Source: JBFWNG01 sp050251195
GTDB taxonomy: Bacteria > Bdellovibrionota_B > Oligoflexia > Oligoflexales > Oligoflexaceae
Reading direction: 5' to 3'
NCBI GenBank assembly: GCA_050251195.1
Contig: JBFWNG010000002.1
Span: forward strand, 619,712-683,711
DNA: 64,000 bases
How positions within the stretch are numbered: position 1 is the stretch's first letter; every line of letters begins with the position of its first letter. Below the pieces are notes generated by a model that saw only the letters and a list, made by a program, of their open reading frames with translations, searched no databases and was not told the origin of the DNA. Below, piece by piece: positions 42,768 through 51,939 of the stretch. Made by a program: the position numbers and the translations under genes.

Positions 42768-42799
42768 AAGGGCTCGGGTGTTAATCCGAGTCCTTTTTC
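42768..42799 (+). terminator. Rho-independent terminator
   Basis: gg(c)tcgg and ccgagtcc pair around an 8-base loop, flanked by AAAAG before and CTTTTT after. It lies about 20 bases after the large lipoprotein gene. Confidence 0.75.
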
Positions 42800-42835
42800 A
42801 TTTCATCGGTGCCCTAGGAAGGAGAAATTAGCGTC

Positions 42836-43192
42836 TTACATCTTCGGCATGGGTAAACATTCCATAATCTCAACAGAGTCTCCGGGGAATACCGCAAAAT
42901 GCGGATGGTTCAAAAACACCTTTGCCGCAGCTTCGTGCGATTCGGCTTCAATGATGGTGTAACCTGTCATCAAGTTCTTAACGTCAGAAATGCCGTTCTT
43001 GTCGATACGCTTCGTTTTGCCTAAAGGCGTTCCCTCGTCGAGTATTGCCTTCTGGTTTTTTTCACCCCATTTCATCCACTCGGTCATGCCAAGTTGGCCT
43101 GTTTTTTTTCTTGTCGCTTCATCCATAGCATTCCATTTTTCCATAGTGGAAGAGGCCATGGATCCCACATAAATGGCCAAAAATTTTTTCAT
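42836..43192 (-). CDS. YCII/DGPF-related dimeric alpha-beta barrel protein
   Basis: 118 residues from the ATG at 43192 (GGAGG 4 bases upstream). The C-terminal part GYTIIEAESHEAAAKVFLNH followed by GDSVEIMECLPM is characteristic of YCII-related small proteins. The family has a ferredoxin-like fold and mostly unknown catalysis. The start of the next-upstream LysR gene's stop is 19 bases away, so the two genes are an operon. It may be the target of that regulator. Confidence 0.78.
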   Translation of the reverse strand: MKKFLAIYVGSMASSTMEKWNAMDEATRKKTGQLGMTEWMKWGEKNQKAILDEGTPLGKTKRIDKNGISDVKNLMTGYTIIEAESHEAAAKVFLNHPHFAVFPGDSVEIMECLPMPKM

Positions 43193-43211
43193 GTTTCCCT
43201 CCGATATAATG

Positions 43212-44135
43212 TTAAGGTTTAGCCCAGCATCTCTGAATCGCGCTAAAAACCTCGTCCAGGATTCCCCCGGATCCCGCTTTTCTCGCGCATACGAATATTC
43301 GATGCTCACCGAGCTTATCAATGCCGGGAGCTTTTATTTGCATGGGAACTAGAGACCTATTCGGCGATGCGTCAACCAGCCAGTGCGGTAGAATGCCGAT
43401 GCCCAGGCCCCCTCGCACAATGGTGTCAACGGACTCCAGGGACCGCAGTGTGTAGCGCGACTTCTGGGTAATGCCGTGTTGAAGCAACGACTCCTGAAGC
43501 GTGAGGTTCTTTCCTCCGATGACATTGCCCGAATAGAACAATGGCGCGGCCTTTAGGTCGTCTAAAGTGAGTGGATTTGTCATCTTATGAGTCTTTACGA
43601 ATTCCTTGGAAGCATAGAAGCCATAATTTTCGACGGCAATCTGTTTGCTGGCGACAAGGGGACTGGAAACGACTTCCACGGCAACGACGACATCGAATTC
43701 CCCGTCGATGAGGGCGGTCATCATCTTCGTGGTTGAGGGCATCGTCTCGAGCGCCAATTCTACCGGATCTTTGGTTTGGTCTAATTCCCGAACCAGTCGA
43801 CACCAAAACAGCTGAACCAGAATTTCGTGAGTGGCAATCGACAGCCGCCGAGACGCGTTTCGATCAATCTCTCCTTCGAGGGCTTGCAGCTCAGCCAGCA
43901 TTTTGTCCGCGAAGGCAATAAGCTTTTTGCCTTCGCTGGTTGGCGATACCCCTTGGTGGGATCGCTTGAGCAAACTAACACCGAGTATTTCTTCAAGCGT
44001 CTTGACCGATTTTGTGAGCGATGGTTGCGCGATCCGGATTTTTTTGGCCGCCTTTTGAAAGGAGCCTTCTTGAACGATGGTGCGGAAATACGGCAGCTTC
44101 TCAAGATGATGCGCGAGTTCGGGAATATTTTTAAT
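43212..44135 (-). CDS. LysR-family transcriptional regulator with probable ATT start codon
   Basis: With conventional starts the frame begins only at a TTG at 43973 and would lack the DNA-binding domain. Upstream in the same frame there is no stop, and the translation reads as a full LysR N-terminus (PYFRTIVQEGSFQKAAKKIR, then IAQPSLTKSVKTLEEILG). The only start with a ribosome site is ATT at 44135, 6 bases after AGGAG; this gives 307 residues, the normal family length. ATT initiation is rare but known (for example infC), and often limits expression. The effector domain is complete. The gene is divergent from the haem/P-domain lipoprotein and upstream of the YCII gene. Confidence 0.78.
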   Translation of the reverse strand: MKNIPELAHHLEKLPYFRTIVQEGSFQKAAKKIRIAQPSLTKSVKTLEEILGVSLLKRSHQGVSPTSEGKKLIAFADKMLAELQALEGEIDRNASRRLSIATHEILVQLFWCRLVRELDQTKDPVELALETMPSTTKMMTALIDGEFDVVVAVEVVSSPLVASKQIAVENYGFYASKEFVKTHKMTNPLTLDDLKAAPLFYSGNVIGGKNLTLQESLLQHGITQKSRYTLRSLESVDTIVRGGLGIGILPHWLVDASPNRSLVPMQIKAPGIDKLGEHRIFVCARKAGSGGILDEVFSAIQRCWAKP

Positions 44136-44257
44136 GGTCAGCTCCTGTAGAATTGAGAAATTGAGCGTTGCGTTGTATTACCTTATCTTCGTCCTAGCAA
44201 CGCCGTCTATTTGTTTGTTACAATTTACTCAAACAAAAGGAAAATGTGGGGACAAAC

Positions 44258-46480
44258 ATGCTCCAAATTCGATGGCTTTTTATCTTGCCTGTTTTCTGTT
44301 TTGTCATAAGCCAGTGTCGACCAAGACCTGAAGTATCGTCCGCTAAGGGCGTACTTTCTTCGTCACAGCCTTCGTTTAGAGTGTTCCATCAGGGCACAAA
44401 CGCTTTCCGCGTAAGGTTCCCAGGCACTAAGAGCGACGCGATCGACGGTCAGGCGGTCGAAATACGCGCCGGAGTCGTGCAACAGCTCGACCAAGAGCCA
44501 GTCACGTGCGAGAACCTGTCGGAGACTCACCAGGGAATACTGAAGCGCAACGATGAATACTTCGACATCGATTTCAATTTTGACGAAAAGGCCTTGGCTC
44601 GTTGTCTCGATAATGACTCAAACCGAAAACTCTCTTTAGAATGTCAAAGCTCGGGCGATTGGGATGGTCCTAAGACGTTGGCGGTGTGCGTCTATGATAG
44701 AGCAAAAAATCTTGTTGTTTCCGGCCACGCTGCGCCCGAAGGGATGTTGCGAGATAATTCTTTGGGGCTTGCCGAGGTGCTCCCACACGACGATACGGTA
44801 CTGAGTTACGGAAAGATTTGCGCTCAGAGGCTTGGCAGTTTGCCCAGGGACTGGAGCTGCCTCGACGGCAAGATCATTCCAATCACCAAAGACGGCGTGG
44901 AAGTGCCTTTTGGTCAGCATCAGCCGCGCGATCGTTGCGACAACCAGATCTACCTCGGTTTGGGGGAACAGGGACAGTGCGTTCCCTACGCAAGGCTCGG
45001 CAGACTTCAGACCAAACCGGACGTAGAAACTGTGTTTATCTGTCGTCGCTACAAAATTGGAAATAAGGTTGTGCAGCGAGACGGCGGAGGCGCTAGAAAA
45101 GTTGAAGAACACATTCCGCCTGATGTTCCGTTGTTTCAAGATGTGGCGATCGTGCAGCACAATATCAAAACTGGTGAAACCTGCTTCTTTCAAGCTCTTT
45201 CCGGGTTCCAACCGCAGAATCGCGATTTGCCGGGGGCCCGAATCCCGCCTCCCGACGAGGAAGAAGTGCCGCAGGACATAAAACAAAAATACGCCTCATT
45301 GCCGCTCAAGCAACAACCGACGAAAGCTGCAAGTTTTTGGCTAAAGCCCTCCGATCCAGGAGACGACCCCGTGCGTCGCCAAGATCCTTTCGAGCCGCAG
45401 CGTTGGGTGATTCGCGGATTTCAGTGCGTCAAATGTCACGACAGCGATCCCTTCATTCATTCGCCTTACGTGAGCCAGCTCAATTATACTTTTCCCGAAG
45501 GCCATCCCATGGCGGGGCGTAACGACAAAATGGTGCCCTGCGATCCCGGACCGTCCAGCAGCATACCGAAGCCGGAATGTGTGACGCTGAAGAACGGAGT
45601 GAATTACTCCAAAGGCAGGTACAGCCAGCTGCATAAGAAGCGGCAAAAATGGTGGCCCTCCTCCTATCATATTGCTCCGAAAAACGACGACACCTGTGTC
45701 CGATGTCATAGAATCGGATCCATGGAAACCTGCGGAACCTTTGTCAAAGATTCCATTGGCGGCATGAATGTTTATCCGAATTATGTCACAAACTACGGAA
45801 AACTCTTTCCAGAGAGTCACTGGATGCCCATTCATCGCGATTTCTTTGCCGATCAAAAGACATGCAAGCCTAACCCTGCCAATCCCAATAGTCCGATAGG
45901 TTGTGATTTCGATTCTACGACATGGAAACAGACGTTTGGTAAAGGCGCTGAACGAACCCTTGAATGCTGCAATCTTGCTTTAGCCAACATTACCGACAAA
46001 CCGGAAAACGATTCGCAAGAATTCAAACAGAAGTGCGTTCGAACACCGATCACAACCGAACCTCCGGCCCTATCAGCGACAAATGACGTGCACCTGGAAA
46101 ACAACAGCGAGATTCCTTTGCAGGATTCTACCGGATCGCAACCCGGCAAGACGACGGTGGCCTTAAATCCCACGCCTACCGCTTCAGGCAAAATAAAGTA
46201 TCTCAATCTCAAACTTGAACTTTACCACGACAGCCAGGGAGATTTGCGCATTGAAGTTGTTCACGGTGCAAAGAGAGTGGTTGTTTTCAACGGTCAAGAG
46301 TTGGAATCGCCCAACGCATATGGCCCGCTATACGTATCGGTAAACAGTGCCGATAACGACGCCGTCAGAGCGTTCCTTAATGATTCGCCCGCCGAGAGCT
46401 GGTCCATAGAAGTATTTGATGAAGGGGCTTTGGAGACGGGCAGCGTGAAGAGTGCGAGCCTCGACGTTAGTTTTGATTAG
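44258..46480 (+). CDS. Di-haem cytochrome c-like lipoprotein with C-terminal P-domain
   Basis: 740 residues from the ATG at 44258 (GGGG upstream). The lipobox is VISQC (Cys20). The first 350 residues are of unknown fold with many Cys. Two CxxCH motifs follow (CVKCH near 390 and CVRCH near 480) with nearby Met and His residues that could be ligands. The last 95 residues, from about 645, look like a proprotein-convertase P-domain (KYLNLKLELYHDSQGDLRIE, later ESWSIEVFDEGALETG). P-domains usually follow proteases; here none is seen, so the domain may bind a substrate or surface. This is a new-looking architecture. Confidence 0.75.
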   Translation: MLQIRWLFILPVFCFVISQCRPRPEVSSAKGVLSSSQPSFRVFHQGTNAFRVRFPGTKSDAIDGQAVEIRAGVVQQLDQEPVTCENLSETHQGILKRNDEYFDIDFNFDEKALARCLDNDSNRKLSLECQSSGDWDGPKTLAVCVYDRAKNLVVSGHAAPEGMLRDNSLGLAEVLPHDDTVLSYGKICAQRLGSLPRDWSCLDGKIIPITKDGVEVPFGQHQPRDRCDNQIYLGLGEQGQCVPYARLGRLQTKPDVETVFICRRYKIGNKVVQRDGGGARKVEEHIPPDVPLFQDVAIVQHNIKTGETCFFQALSGFQPQNRDLPGARIPPPDEEEVPQDIKQKYASLPLKQQPTKAASFWLKPSDPGDDPVRRQDPFEPQRWVIRGFQCVKCHDSDPFIHSPYVSQLNYTFPEGHPMAGRNDKMVPCDPGPSSSIPKPECVTLKNGVNYSKGRYSQLHKKRQKWWPSSYHIAPKNDDTCVRCHRIGSMETCGTFVKDSIGGMNVYPNYVTNYGKLFPESHWMPIHRDFFADQKTCKPNPANPNSPIGCDFDSTTWKQTFGKGAERTLECCNLALANITDKPENDSQEFKQKCVRTPITTEPPALSATNDVHLENNSEIPLQDSTGSQPGKTTVALNPTPTASGKIKYLNLKLELYHDSQGDLRIEVVHGAKRVVVFNGQELESPNAYGPLYVSVNSADNDAVRAFLNDSPAESWSIEVFDEGALETGSVKSASLDVSFD

Positions 46481-46555
46481 GTAGTCTTCATTTTGATTCT
46501 TGCCGGCATGTGGCTTGCAGGTTAAGGTATTTGTACTCAAACCGGAGGCGAGCCT

Positions 46556-47461
46556 ATGGAATCAAAAAAGACAAGAAAGTCCTCACGCGAATTTCCGCAA
46601 GAGCTTTGGCGGTCATTTGACCGTTACGTTCACGGCGATATCGATCGCCGAACTTTTCTTAATTCGCTGCAGAAGTTCGCTGTTGGCGGGATAACCGCGA
46701 CCGCTCTTTTCGAAGCTCTACAACCAGACTTTGCCTTGGCCGTCCAAGTTTCCAAGGACGACAAGCGCATCAAAGCGGAAACAGTCACAGTAAACTCTCC
46801 CGAAGGCAACGGAAAAATCACAGGCTATCTTGCGGTTCCTGCGCAGTCGAAGTCGAAGACACTACCGGGCGTGCTCGTCGTTCACGAGAACCGTGGTCTC
46901 AACCCGTACATTGAGGACGTCGCTCGTCGCCTCGCTACCGAAGGATTCGTCGCCTATGCGCCCGATGGCCTCACGAGCGTCGGCGGTTATCCCGGCGACG
47001 AAGACAAAGGGCGCGAGCTTTTCAAAAAGGTAGACGAAGAAAAAATGACCAAAGATTTCGAGGCTGCGGCGCGCTGGCTGAAGGCTCGTCCCGACTCCAA
47101 CGGAAAGCTTGGCGTGGTTGGTTTTTGCTTTGGCGGAAAGATCGCCAACACGCTTGCCGTGCGTATGAGTTCTGATTTACAAGCCGCGGTGCCTTTCTAT
47201 GGTTCGCAACCTAAGGCAGAAGACGTTGCAAAAATCAAAGCAGCACTCCTCATTCACGATGCTTCGCTCGACGAACGTATCGTGGCAGGATGGCCCGCGT
47301 ATGAAGCAGCTTTGAAAGCGAACAAAATAAATTACAAGCATTACATGTATGAAAAAGCCCAGCACGGATTCCACAATGACACCACGCCGCGGTACGATGA
47401 AGCTTCCGCAAAGTTGGCATGGACGCGTACGATCGAATTTTTCAAGGAGTATTTGAAGTAG
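46556..47461 (+). CDS. Dienelactone-hydrolase-family alpha/beta hydrolase with Tat-like signal
   Basis: 301 residues; GGAGG is 7 bases before the ATG. The N-terminus carries an RRTFLN motif followed by a hydrophobic stretch (FAVGGITATALFEAL), as in Tat-exported members. The catalytic Cys is in GFCFGG, the His in AQHGFHND, and the Glu that activates the Cys is in HENRGL. These enzymes hydrolyse lactones and esters. Length and order fit the DLH family. The gene follows the haem/P-domain protein after 75 bases in the same direction; any link is unproven. Confidence 0.88.
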   Translation: MESKKTRKSSREFPQELWRSFDRYVHGDIDRRTFLNSLQKFAVGGITATALFEALQPDFALAVQVSKDDKRIKAETVTVNSPEGNGKITGYLAVPAQSKSKTLPGVLVVHENRGLNPYIEDVARRLATEGFVAYAPDGLTSVGGYPGDEDKGRELFKKVDEEKMTKDFEAAARWLKARPDSNGKLGVVGFCFGGKIANTLAVRMSSDLQAAVPFYGSQPKAEDVAKIKAALLIHDASLDERIVAGWPAYEAALKANKINYKHYMYEKAQHGFHNDTTPRYDEASAKLAWTRTIEFFKEYLK

Positions 47462-47486
47462 AGATGCTTCACTTTGCTCGGGGCGA

Positions 47487-48299
47487 TCAAGGTGCTGTTG
47501 CGTCTTGCGGCAGATCTTGTGGCGCCGCCACCGGTTGACCCGTCGTTCCCGCTTGCGATTGCGAAGAAGGAGCTGGGGTTGTTGTTCCCTGCGGTACCGG
47601 ATTTGAGCTGTTCATGTAACTTATGGTGAGCTTGAGCGTCAGATCGGTATGCTGACAATCCTGATCGTTTTTATCGTCGTTATCGCCGACGGTCGCGAGA
47701 GTAAACTCATTTACAGCCGCGCTTTTTGTGAGTTGGATCATCGCGGCGCCGTCGATCGCCAAACTAAGATTGCCAGGGTTGTCAGTCGTGGGAATGGAGC
47801 ACGTGCTTTGTCCGATACAGTACGGCGGGTCGTCTTTGGTAATCTCGTGATCTTTACCTGATACCTTGTTGTTGAAGTCCCACATAAATAGACCTTCAGG
47901 ATTCTTGTCCAAAAGGTTAATCATGCCGCTATTGCTGCTCAGGACCACGAACCGGTCAAACATGAATGCGATGTAGTCGTCGTAAAGAAAGTCTTGCGCT
48001 TCTGAGTCTATTTTAAGGCTGCACAAATCTGTTCCAGTGGGCACAGCTGTGATGGATTGTTTCTCTTCTTTGACACCAGAAAAATATCCGTTTTTTTGGC
48101 CGCTGGAGCCCCAGGTACAACCAGCTCCCGCTGGGAACGTCAATGTTTGCGTGGCGGTTTGCCAGCTCCCCGCGGCTGTATTCTGACAGGTTTGAGGTAT
48201 GGGCGGCGGCGGTGGGGTGTTTTTTCCCGATGCAAAGTTGTTCTTGTTACAGCTTGCGCTGACAAGAGCTATAAGAACGAATTGTTCTAGCCTGTTCAC
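47487..48299 (-). CDS. Lipoprotein, unknown function
   Basis: The GTG at 48299 is used: AGGG lies 6 bases upstream and the protein then starts MNRLEQFVLIALVSASC with a lipobox. The frame to 48461 has no site. 270 residues follow, with a Pro-rich linker (PPPPPIP), several Cys that could pair, and a Gln/Pro/Thr-rich C-terminal tail. No domain is recognised. It is convergent with the dienelactone hydrolase gene and in the same direction as the serine protease gene upstream of it. Confidence 0.65.
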   Translation of the reverse strand: MNRLEQFVLIALVSASCNKNNFASGKNTPPPPPIPQTCQNTAAGSWQTATQTLTFPAGAGCTWGSSGQKNGYFSGVKEEKQSITAVPTGTDLCSLKIDSEAQDFLYDDYIAFMFDRFVVLSSNSGMINLLDKNPEGLFMWDFNNKVSGKDHEITKDDPPYCIGQSTCSIPTTDNPGNLSLAIDGAAMIQLTKSAAVNEFTLATVGDNDDKNDQDCQHTDLTLKLTISYMNSSNPVPQGTTTPAPSSQSQAGTTGQPVAAPQDLPQDATAP

Positions 48300-48467
48300 G
48301 GTTTTCCCTACGGCAAAAAACGCGGTTTTCCTGTTGGTTTTATCGGAAGAATGGCAAAAAGCTTGAATATTGCAGGCAAGCGCCCGACAAATTTTACTAT
48401 AATAATTACAGGAAGTTAAAGAAAGAGCTGCCCAGTATCGAGCAGAAAACCATTGCGGCACAAGGGA

Positions 48468-49442
48468 TTAAGGAGTTTTTTGGCCTGAACTTCCGCACCC
48501 GCTTGTATCTGTGCTGACGACTGAGGCAGGAGGCGTCGCCCCTCTCTCGAACACCGCGCCACCTTGTTCGGCTCTTGCGATGAGGGCTTTGCTCGCCGTT
48601 GAATCCAGGTTGATATAGGCCGAATAACCTTCGTCGCTTCCGAAGGACGAAACGCCCGCAATCTGCCCGTCCACAAAGAGCGGTCCTCCTGAATCGCCGT
48701 GGTTGGTTAGAGCGCCTTCTCCCGGCTTGTTGGTTCCGCCTTCCTCTCCATTGCCAATGACTAGCAGAATTCCGCGTTCCGAATAGCCAGCTTTTGCCAT
48801 TTCAGCCGGGTCGCTCCAAACTTGAGGATTGACTCCAACTCTTTTTGTTCCTGATTGATTGCTGCCGCCCAAACCCTGCTGTCCGTAGCCGACGAGTACG
48901 CCGGATTTGACTCTATGCGGAGGTGTTCCGGGATAGAGTTTGCTGATCGCAGGAGCGCTGTTGTTTGGAAAGACAATAATAGCAAGATCCAAGACTTCAC
49001 CGTCCGCGCTCGTTGAGTTTTTGTCGGTTTCTAGATCGCCGTTGTAAAATACCTTCAACGCCTCCACGGAGCTTTCAAATACCGCGTCATCTTTGATCTT
49101 ACCGCCCTGCACGAAGCTCATCTGTTGAACGTGCTTCGCGTCCAGGCAATGAGTAGCGGTAACGGCGGTATTGTGACTTACAAAAGTCGCCGTGCAGGTA
49201 CTAAATTCCCCTCCGTCGGAGTTCGGATCGAGAGTATGGACATAGACGACCGAAGGATAATCACTTGTAGCTTCGCCGTTCCGAATCTTTAAGCATGGGC
49301 TGGTAGTACCTGGACCTTGCTGAGGAACATTCATGACCTGAGACGACGTTCCCTTGCGACTACTGGAGGTCTGCTGCGAAGGTTTGCATCCGACGGAGAA
49401 AACCGCCAACACAATGACTGGAAGGGCAACGGCTTTTCCCAT
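48468..49442 (-). CDS. Trypsin-like (S1) serine protease lipoprotein
   Basis: 324 residues. The signal peptide ends in the lipobox FSVGC (Cys19). The catalytic triad of chymotrypsin-fold proteases is visible: His98 in TATHC, Asp152 in LDLAII, and Ser251 in HGDSGGPL. The usual Cys42/Cys58-like pair flanks the His. The residue six before the catalytic Ser is not a clear Asp, so trypsin specificity is not assured. As a lipoprotein it should act in the periplasm or on the outer membrane surface. It ends with a Ser-rich tail. Confidence 0.87.
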   Translation of the reverse strand: MGKAVALPVIVLAVFSVGCKPSQQTSSSRKGTSSQVMNVPQQGPGTTSPCLKIRNGEATSDYPSVVYVHTLDPNSDGGEFSTCTATFVSHNTAVTATHCLDAKHVQQMSFVQGGKIKDDAVFESSVEALKVFYNGDLETDKNSTSADGEVLDLAIIVFPNNSAPAISKLYPGTPPHRVKSGVLVGYGQQGLGGSNQSGTKRVGVNPQVWSDPAEMAKAGYSERGILLVIGNGEEGGTNKPGEGALTNHGDSGGPLFVDGQIAGVSSFGSDEGYSAYINLDSTASKALIARAEQGGAVFERGATPPASVVSTDTSGCGSSGQKTP

Positions 49443-49557
49443 TTCGCGTCCTATTTCTCGTGGTTGCTTTATTAGTATTTTAATCTGTAGGTCGGCCCAG
49501 TTCTACCAGTGAAATCAGATCTGATTATAAGTTTGGCAAAATGATGGGAAAAATATA

Positions 49558-49586
49558 TTGAAAATGAATGGTTTATGCTGTATAAT
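49558..49586 (+). promoter_or_regulatory. Sigma-70-type promoter of the TPR/winged-helix regulator
   Basis: TTGAAA (49558-49563), 17 bases, then TATAAT (49581-49586). The predicted start of transcription is about 16 bases before the GTG at 49610. Confidence 0.7.
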
Positions 49587-49609
49587 CCGGCGGCATTGGG
49601 AGCGGAATA

Positions 49610-51352
49610 GTGATTCAACACTTGGAAAATATTCTTTATTTTGGCGATTACGAGGACCTCATCTCAAAGGTGCCTCATCTTGCTAATTCGTATCAAAATG
49701 GTACTTCTTTTGGCCTATTGGTCGCCGCTCTCGCCATGCGGTCCCGCCTAGCGGAAGCAGAAGCATATTTTAGAAAACACATCGAAAGTTTTGACTCCGA
49801 AACCTTGTTCTTATGCCGCTTCCACCTGGGTATATGCTGCACCAGGCAGTCGGAATACGCCAAGGCGCGGTTCTATTTCGGACAAAACCTCATCGACCGT
49901 AAGACAACGCCGTCAACTCGACAGCTCTTCTATGCCGAACAGGGCATGGCATTTTTTAGATTTTTCTGCGGGCGTTATTCGAATGCGTTGGCTCATGCCG
50001 AGCGTGCGTTGACCCTTGCCATCGAATCGCACTTTCCGTATGGACATTGTTTGGCTCTTGATGTGTTGGGACATGTGCAAGTGCATCTTGGTTCCGTTTC
50101 CGAGGGACTTGTGTATCTTGAGAACGCGCTTGCCCTTGCGAAGACAATGCAATCCGTTCGCCTTAGGGAAGCCATAGAAGTTTCCCTTGCTTGCTACAAG
50201 GCCGAACACTGTTTTGATAATTCGAACTTCGAAAATCTTTTGTCTCTTAATGAAAGAATTTCGGATCTTGATACGTATTCGCGCACCAAACTCTTGTTGT
50301 CCCTTGCAAAGCGACAAATCCTACGAGGCGAATCAACCAATGCCAGAGCAACTTTGGTAAAGGTTAGTCCATTGATTTACGGATTTAAGAATAAGAGATA
50401 TCAAATCGAACTTAATTTATGTCATGCGAAAATCTACGACATGAAAGGGGATCATTCGTCCGCCTTCAACCTTGTTCAAAATACAAAAATCTTGATTCAT
50501 CCCGAGGTTGACCTTGCGCTGGAACGGCCGACCTTGGCCCTCGAACTCGCTCTTATCAAGAAACTTGGGTTCAAATTGGAAGACTGCCGAATATTCGATC
50601 GGATAAAGTACCTTGATCGAAGAATGAACGGTTATAGGCTTCCAACCGAGGAATCGCTCAAACACCTCGCCGCAAGAATCGAAGCCAAAAAGATGTGCGA
50701 GCACACGAAGAGCGAGCCCTTGATCGATACCGTTGTCGAAACTGGATTTTACGGTCTCTTATACGACCTTCTTTCGATGCAGCGGACAAAGACCGTAATC
50801 TATTTCGACCTCGTGCCTCGCGGAATAACAATATTCAGCAATGGCGATGTCGTCTTCAGTCGCTCGAAGACAACACAAACAGAAAAGGCTTTGTTTTTTG
50901 CCTTGATGAACGGGCCTCTTACCAAACAAGAGATTATAGAGAAGGTATGGCACTATCGATACAATCCTCTTATCCACGATCACCTGATTCACACCACGGT
51001 GTCGAGGATTAGATCAAAACTGGGCAAGTGGCCCGATCTGCTTGAAACGACAGAGCATGGATATCAGCTCGCCAAGAACGTGCAGATTTGCTGTGTTTTT
51101 AAAACGCAAGAAGAAGTTGTCTCGGACGCCCAGCCGGCGATCGAAATCCGGCAGGATTTAAATCACCGGCAAAATACGTTTCTCAATCGCTTTGATTTCA
51201 GGTCGCCGATCAACACGAGGACCTATAGAGATTTGTTCGGAGTTTCGGAAATCACTGCATTGCGAGATTTAGCGTCGCTCGCCGAAAAGGGATATCTCAA
51301 ACGAGTCGGCGGCGGCAGATCAACAGAATACACACGTTCAACACCAAACTGA
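49610..51352 (+). CDS. TPR protein with OmpR-type winged helix and a second C-terminal HTH
   Basis: 580 residues from the GTG at 49610 (GGGAG 7 bases upstream). Residues 1-350 are helical repeats of TPR type (for example YSNALAHAERALTLAIES and LVYLENALALAKTMQSV). About 400-480 is an OmpR/PhoB-like winged helix (LTKQEIIEKVWHYRYN, HTTVSRIRSKLG, ETTEHGYQL). About 515-575 is a second winged helix of DeoR/Fic-associated type (TRTYRDLFGVSEITALRDLA, then KGYLKRVGGGRSTEY). No receiver domain. It is probably a DNA-binding regulator that senses a protein or peptide through the TPRs. A secreted protein gene starts 11 bases later. Confidence 0.72.
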   Translation: MIQHLENILYFGDYEDLISKVPHLANSYQNGTSFGLLVAALAMRSRLAEAEAYFRKHIESFDSETLFLCRFHLGICCTRQSEYAKARFYFGQNLIDRKTTPSTRQLFYAEQGMAFFRFFCGRYSNALAHAERALTLAIESHFPYGHCLALDVLGHVQVHLGSVSEGLVYLENALALAKTMQSVRLREAIEVSLACYKAEHCFDNSNFENLLSLNERISDLDTYSRTKLLLSLAKRQILRGESTNARATLVKVSPLIYGFKNKRYQIELNLCHAKIYDMKGDHSSAFNLVQNTKILIHPEVDLALERPTLALELALIKKLGFKLEDCRIFDRIKYLDRRMNGYRLPTEESLKHLAARIEAKKMCEHTKSEPLIDTVVETGFYGLLYDLLSMQRTKTVIYFDLVPRGITIFSNGDVVFSRSKTTQTEKALFFALMNGPLTKQEIIEKVWHYRYNPLIHDHLIHTTVSRIRSKLGKWPDLLETTEHGYQLAKNVQICCVFKTQEEVVSDAQPAIEIRQDLNHRQNTFLNRFDFRSPINTRTYRDLFGVSEITALRDLASLAEKGYLKRVGGGRSTEYTRSTPN

Positions 51353-51363
51353 CGGAATCACAT

Positions 51364-51846
51364 ATGAAAAAAATCACGATCACCTTAGCGTTTGTGCTGC
51401 CATTTTTGGCGACCGTAGGCCTGGCCGCCGATGCCACCTATTTTGTTCCAGGGGACGCCGATCCTCTCTTTCGCACTTTTTCGGTAACTATAGCGAATGT
51501 TGGATACGACGAAGCGACGGGACACATGAAAGTTTCCTATAATCTCCCCAAGTATTTGGATGTTAGCGAGAAGGTCGTTGAATTAGAGGGCCACGTCGAA
51601 GATATCAGCCAAGAATTCACGCTCACGTCAACGTATGGCTCCGGAAAGTGCAGGCTGTCGCAGGATGCAACGCTTTCGTGCGAAGTGGATTACGGAACAT
51701 TGGGTACGTATACGCAAACCGTTAATTTTCTTAACGAGTCCATCGCCGACCCGTTTGAGAGGGAGCAACGAACTTTGGTCCTTGCTGCCTTCGATCATGA
51801 CCCAATTGGCGTGGTCACGATTCACAATGCGGGAATTGAATTTTAA
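51364..51846 (+). CDS. Secreted protein, unknown function
   Basis: 160 residues with a signal peptide ending LAADA. The mature part is beta-rich, with two Cys 12 residues apart (KCRLSQDATLSC) that could form a disulfide. It starts 11 bases after the TPR/winged-helix regulator and is likely in the same operon, which suggests a regulatory or sensing link. No family is recognised. Confidence 0.6.
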   Translation: MKKITITLAFVLPFLATVGLAADATYFVPGDADPLFRTFSVTIANVGYDEATGHMKVSYNLPKYLDVSEKVVELEGHVEDISQEFTLTSTYGSGKCRLSQDATLSCEVDYGTLGTYTQTVNFLNESIADPFEREQRTLVLAAFDHDPIGVVTIHNAGIEF

Positions 51847-51939
51847 TCCCTTCATTTTCCCGTCATGGAAGTAAGACCCTGAGAGTGGCATTGCTTCCTC
51901 TTATTCGTAGAATGGCGGCAACAAACAGGAGGATTCCAC

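Noticed and set aside
43973..43973. TTG at 43973 as the start of the LysR gene
   Set aside because: It would remove the DNA-binding domain although the upstream frame encodes it in full.
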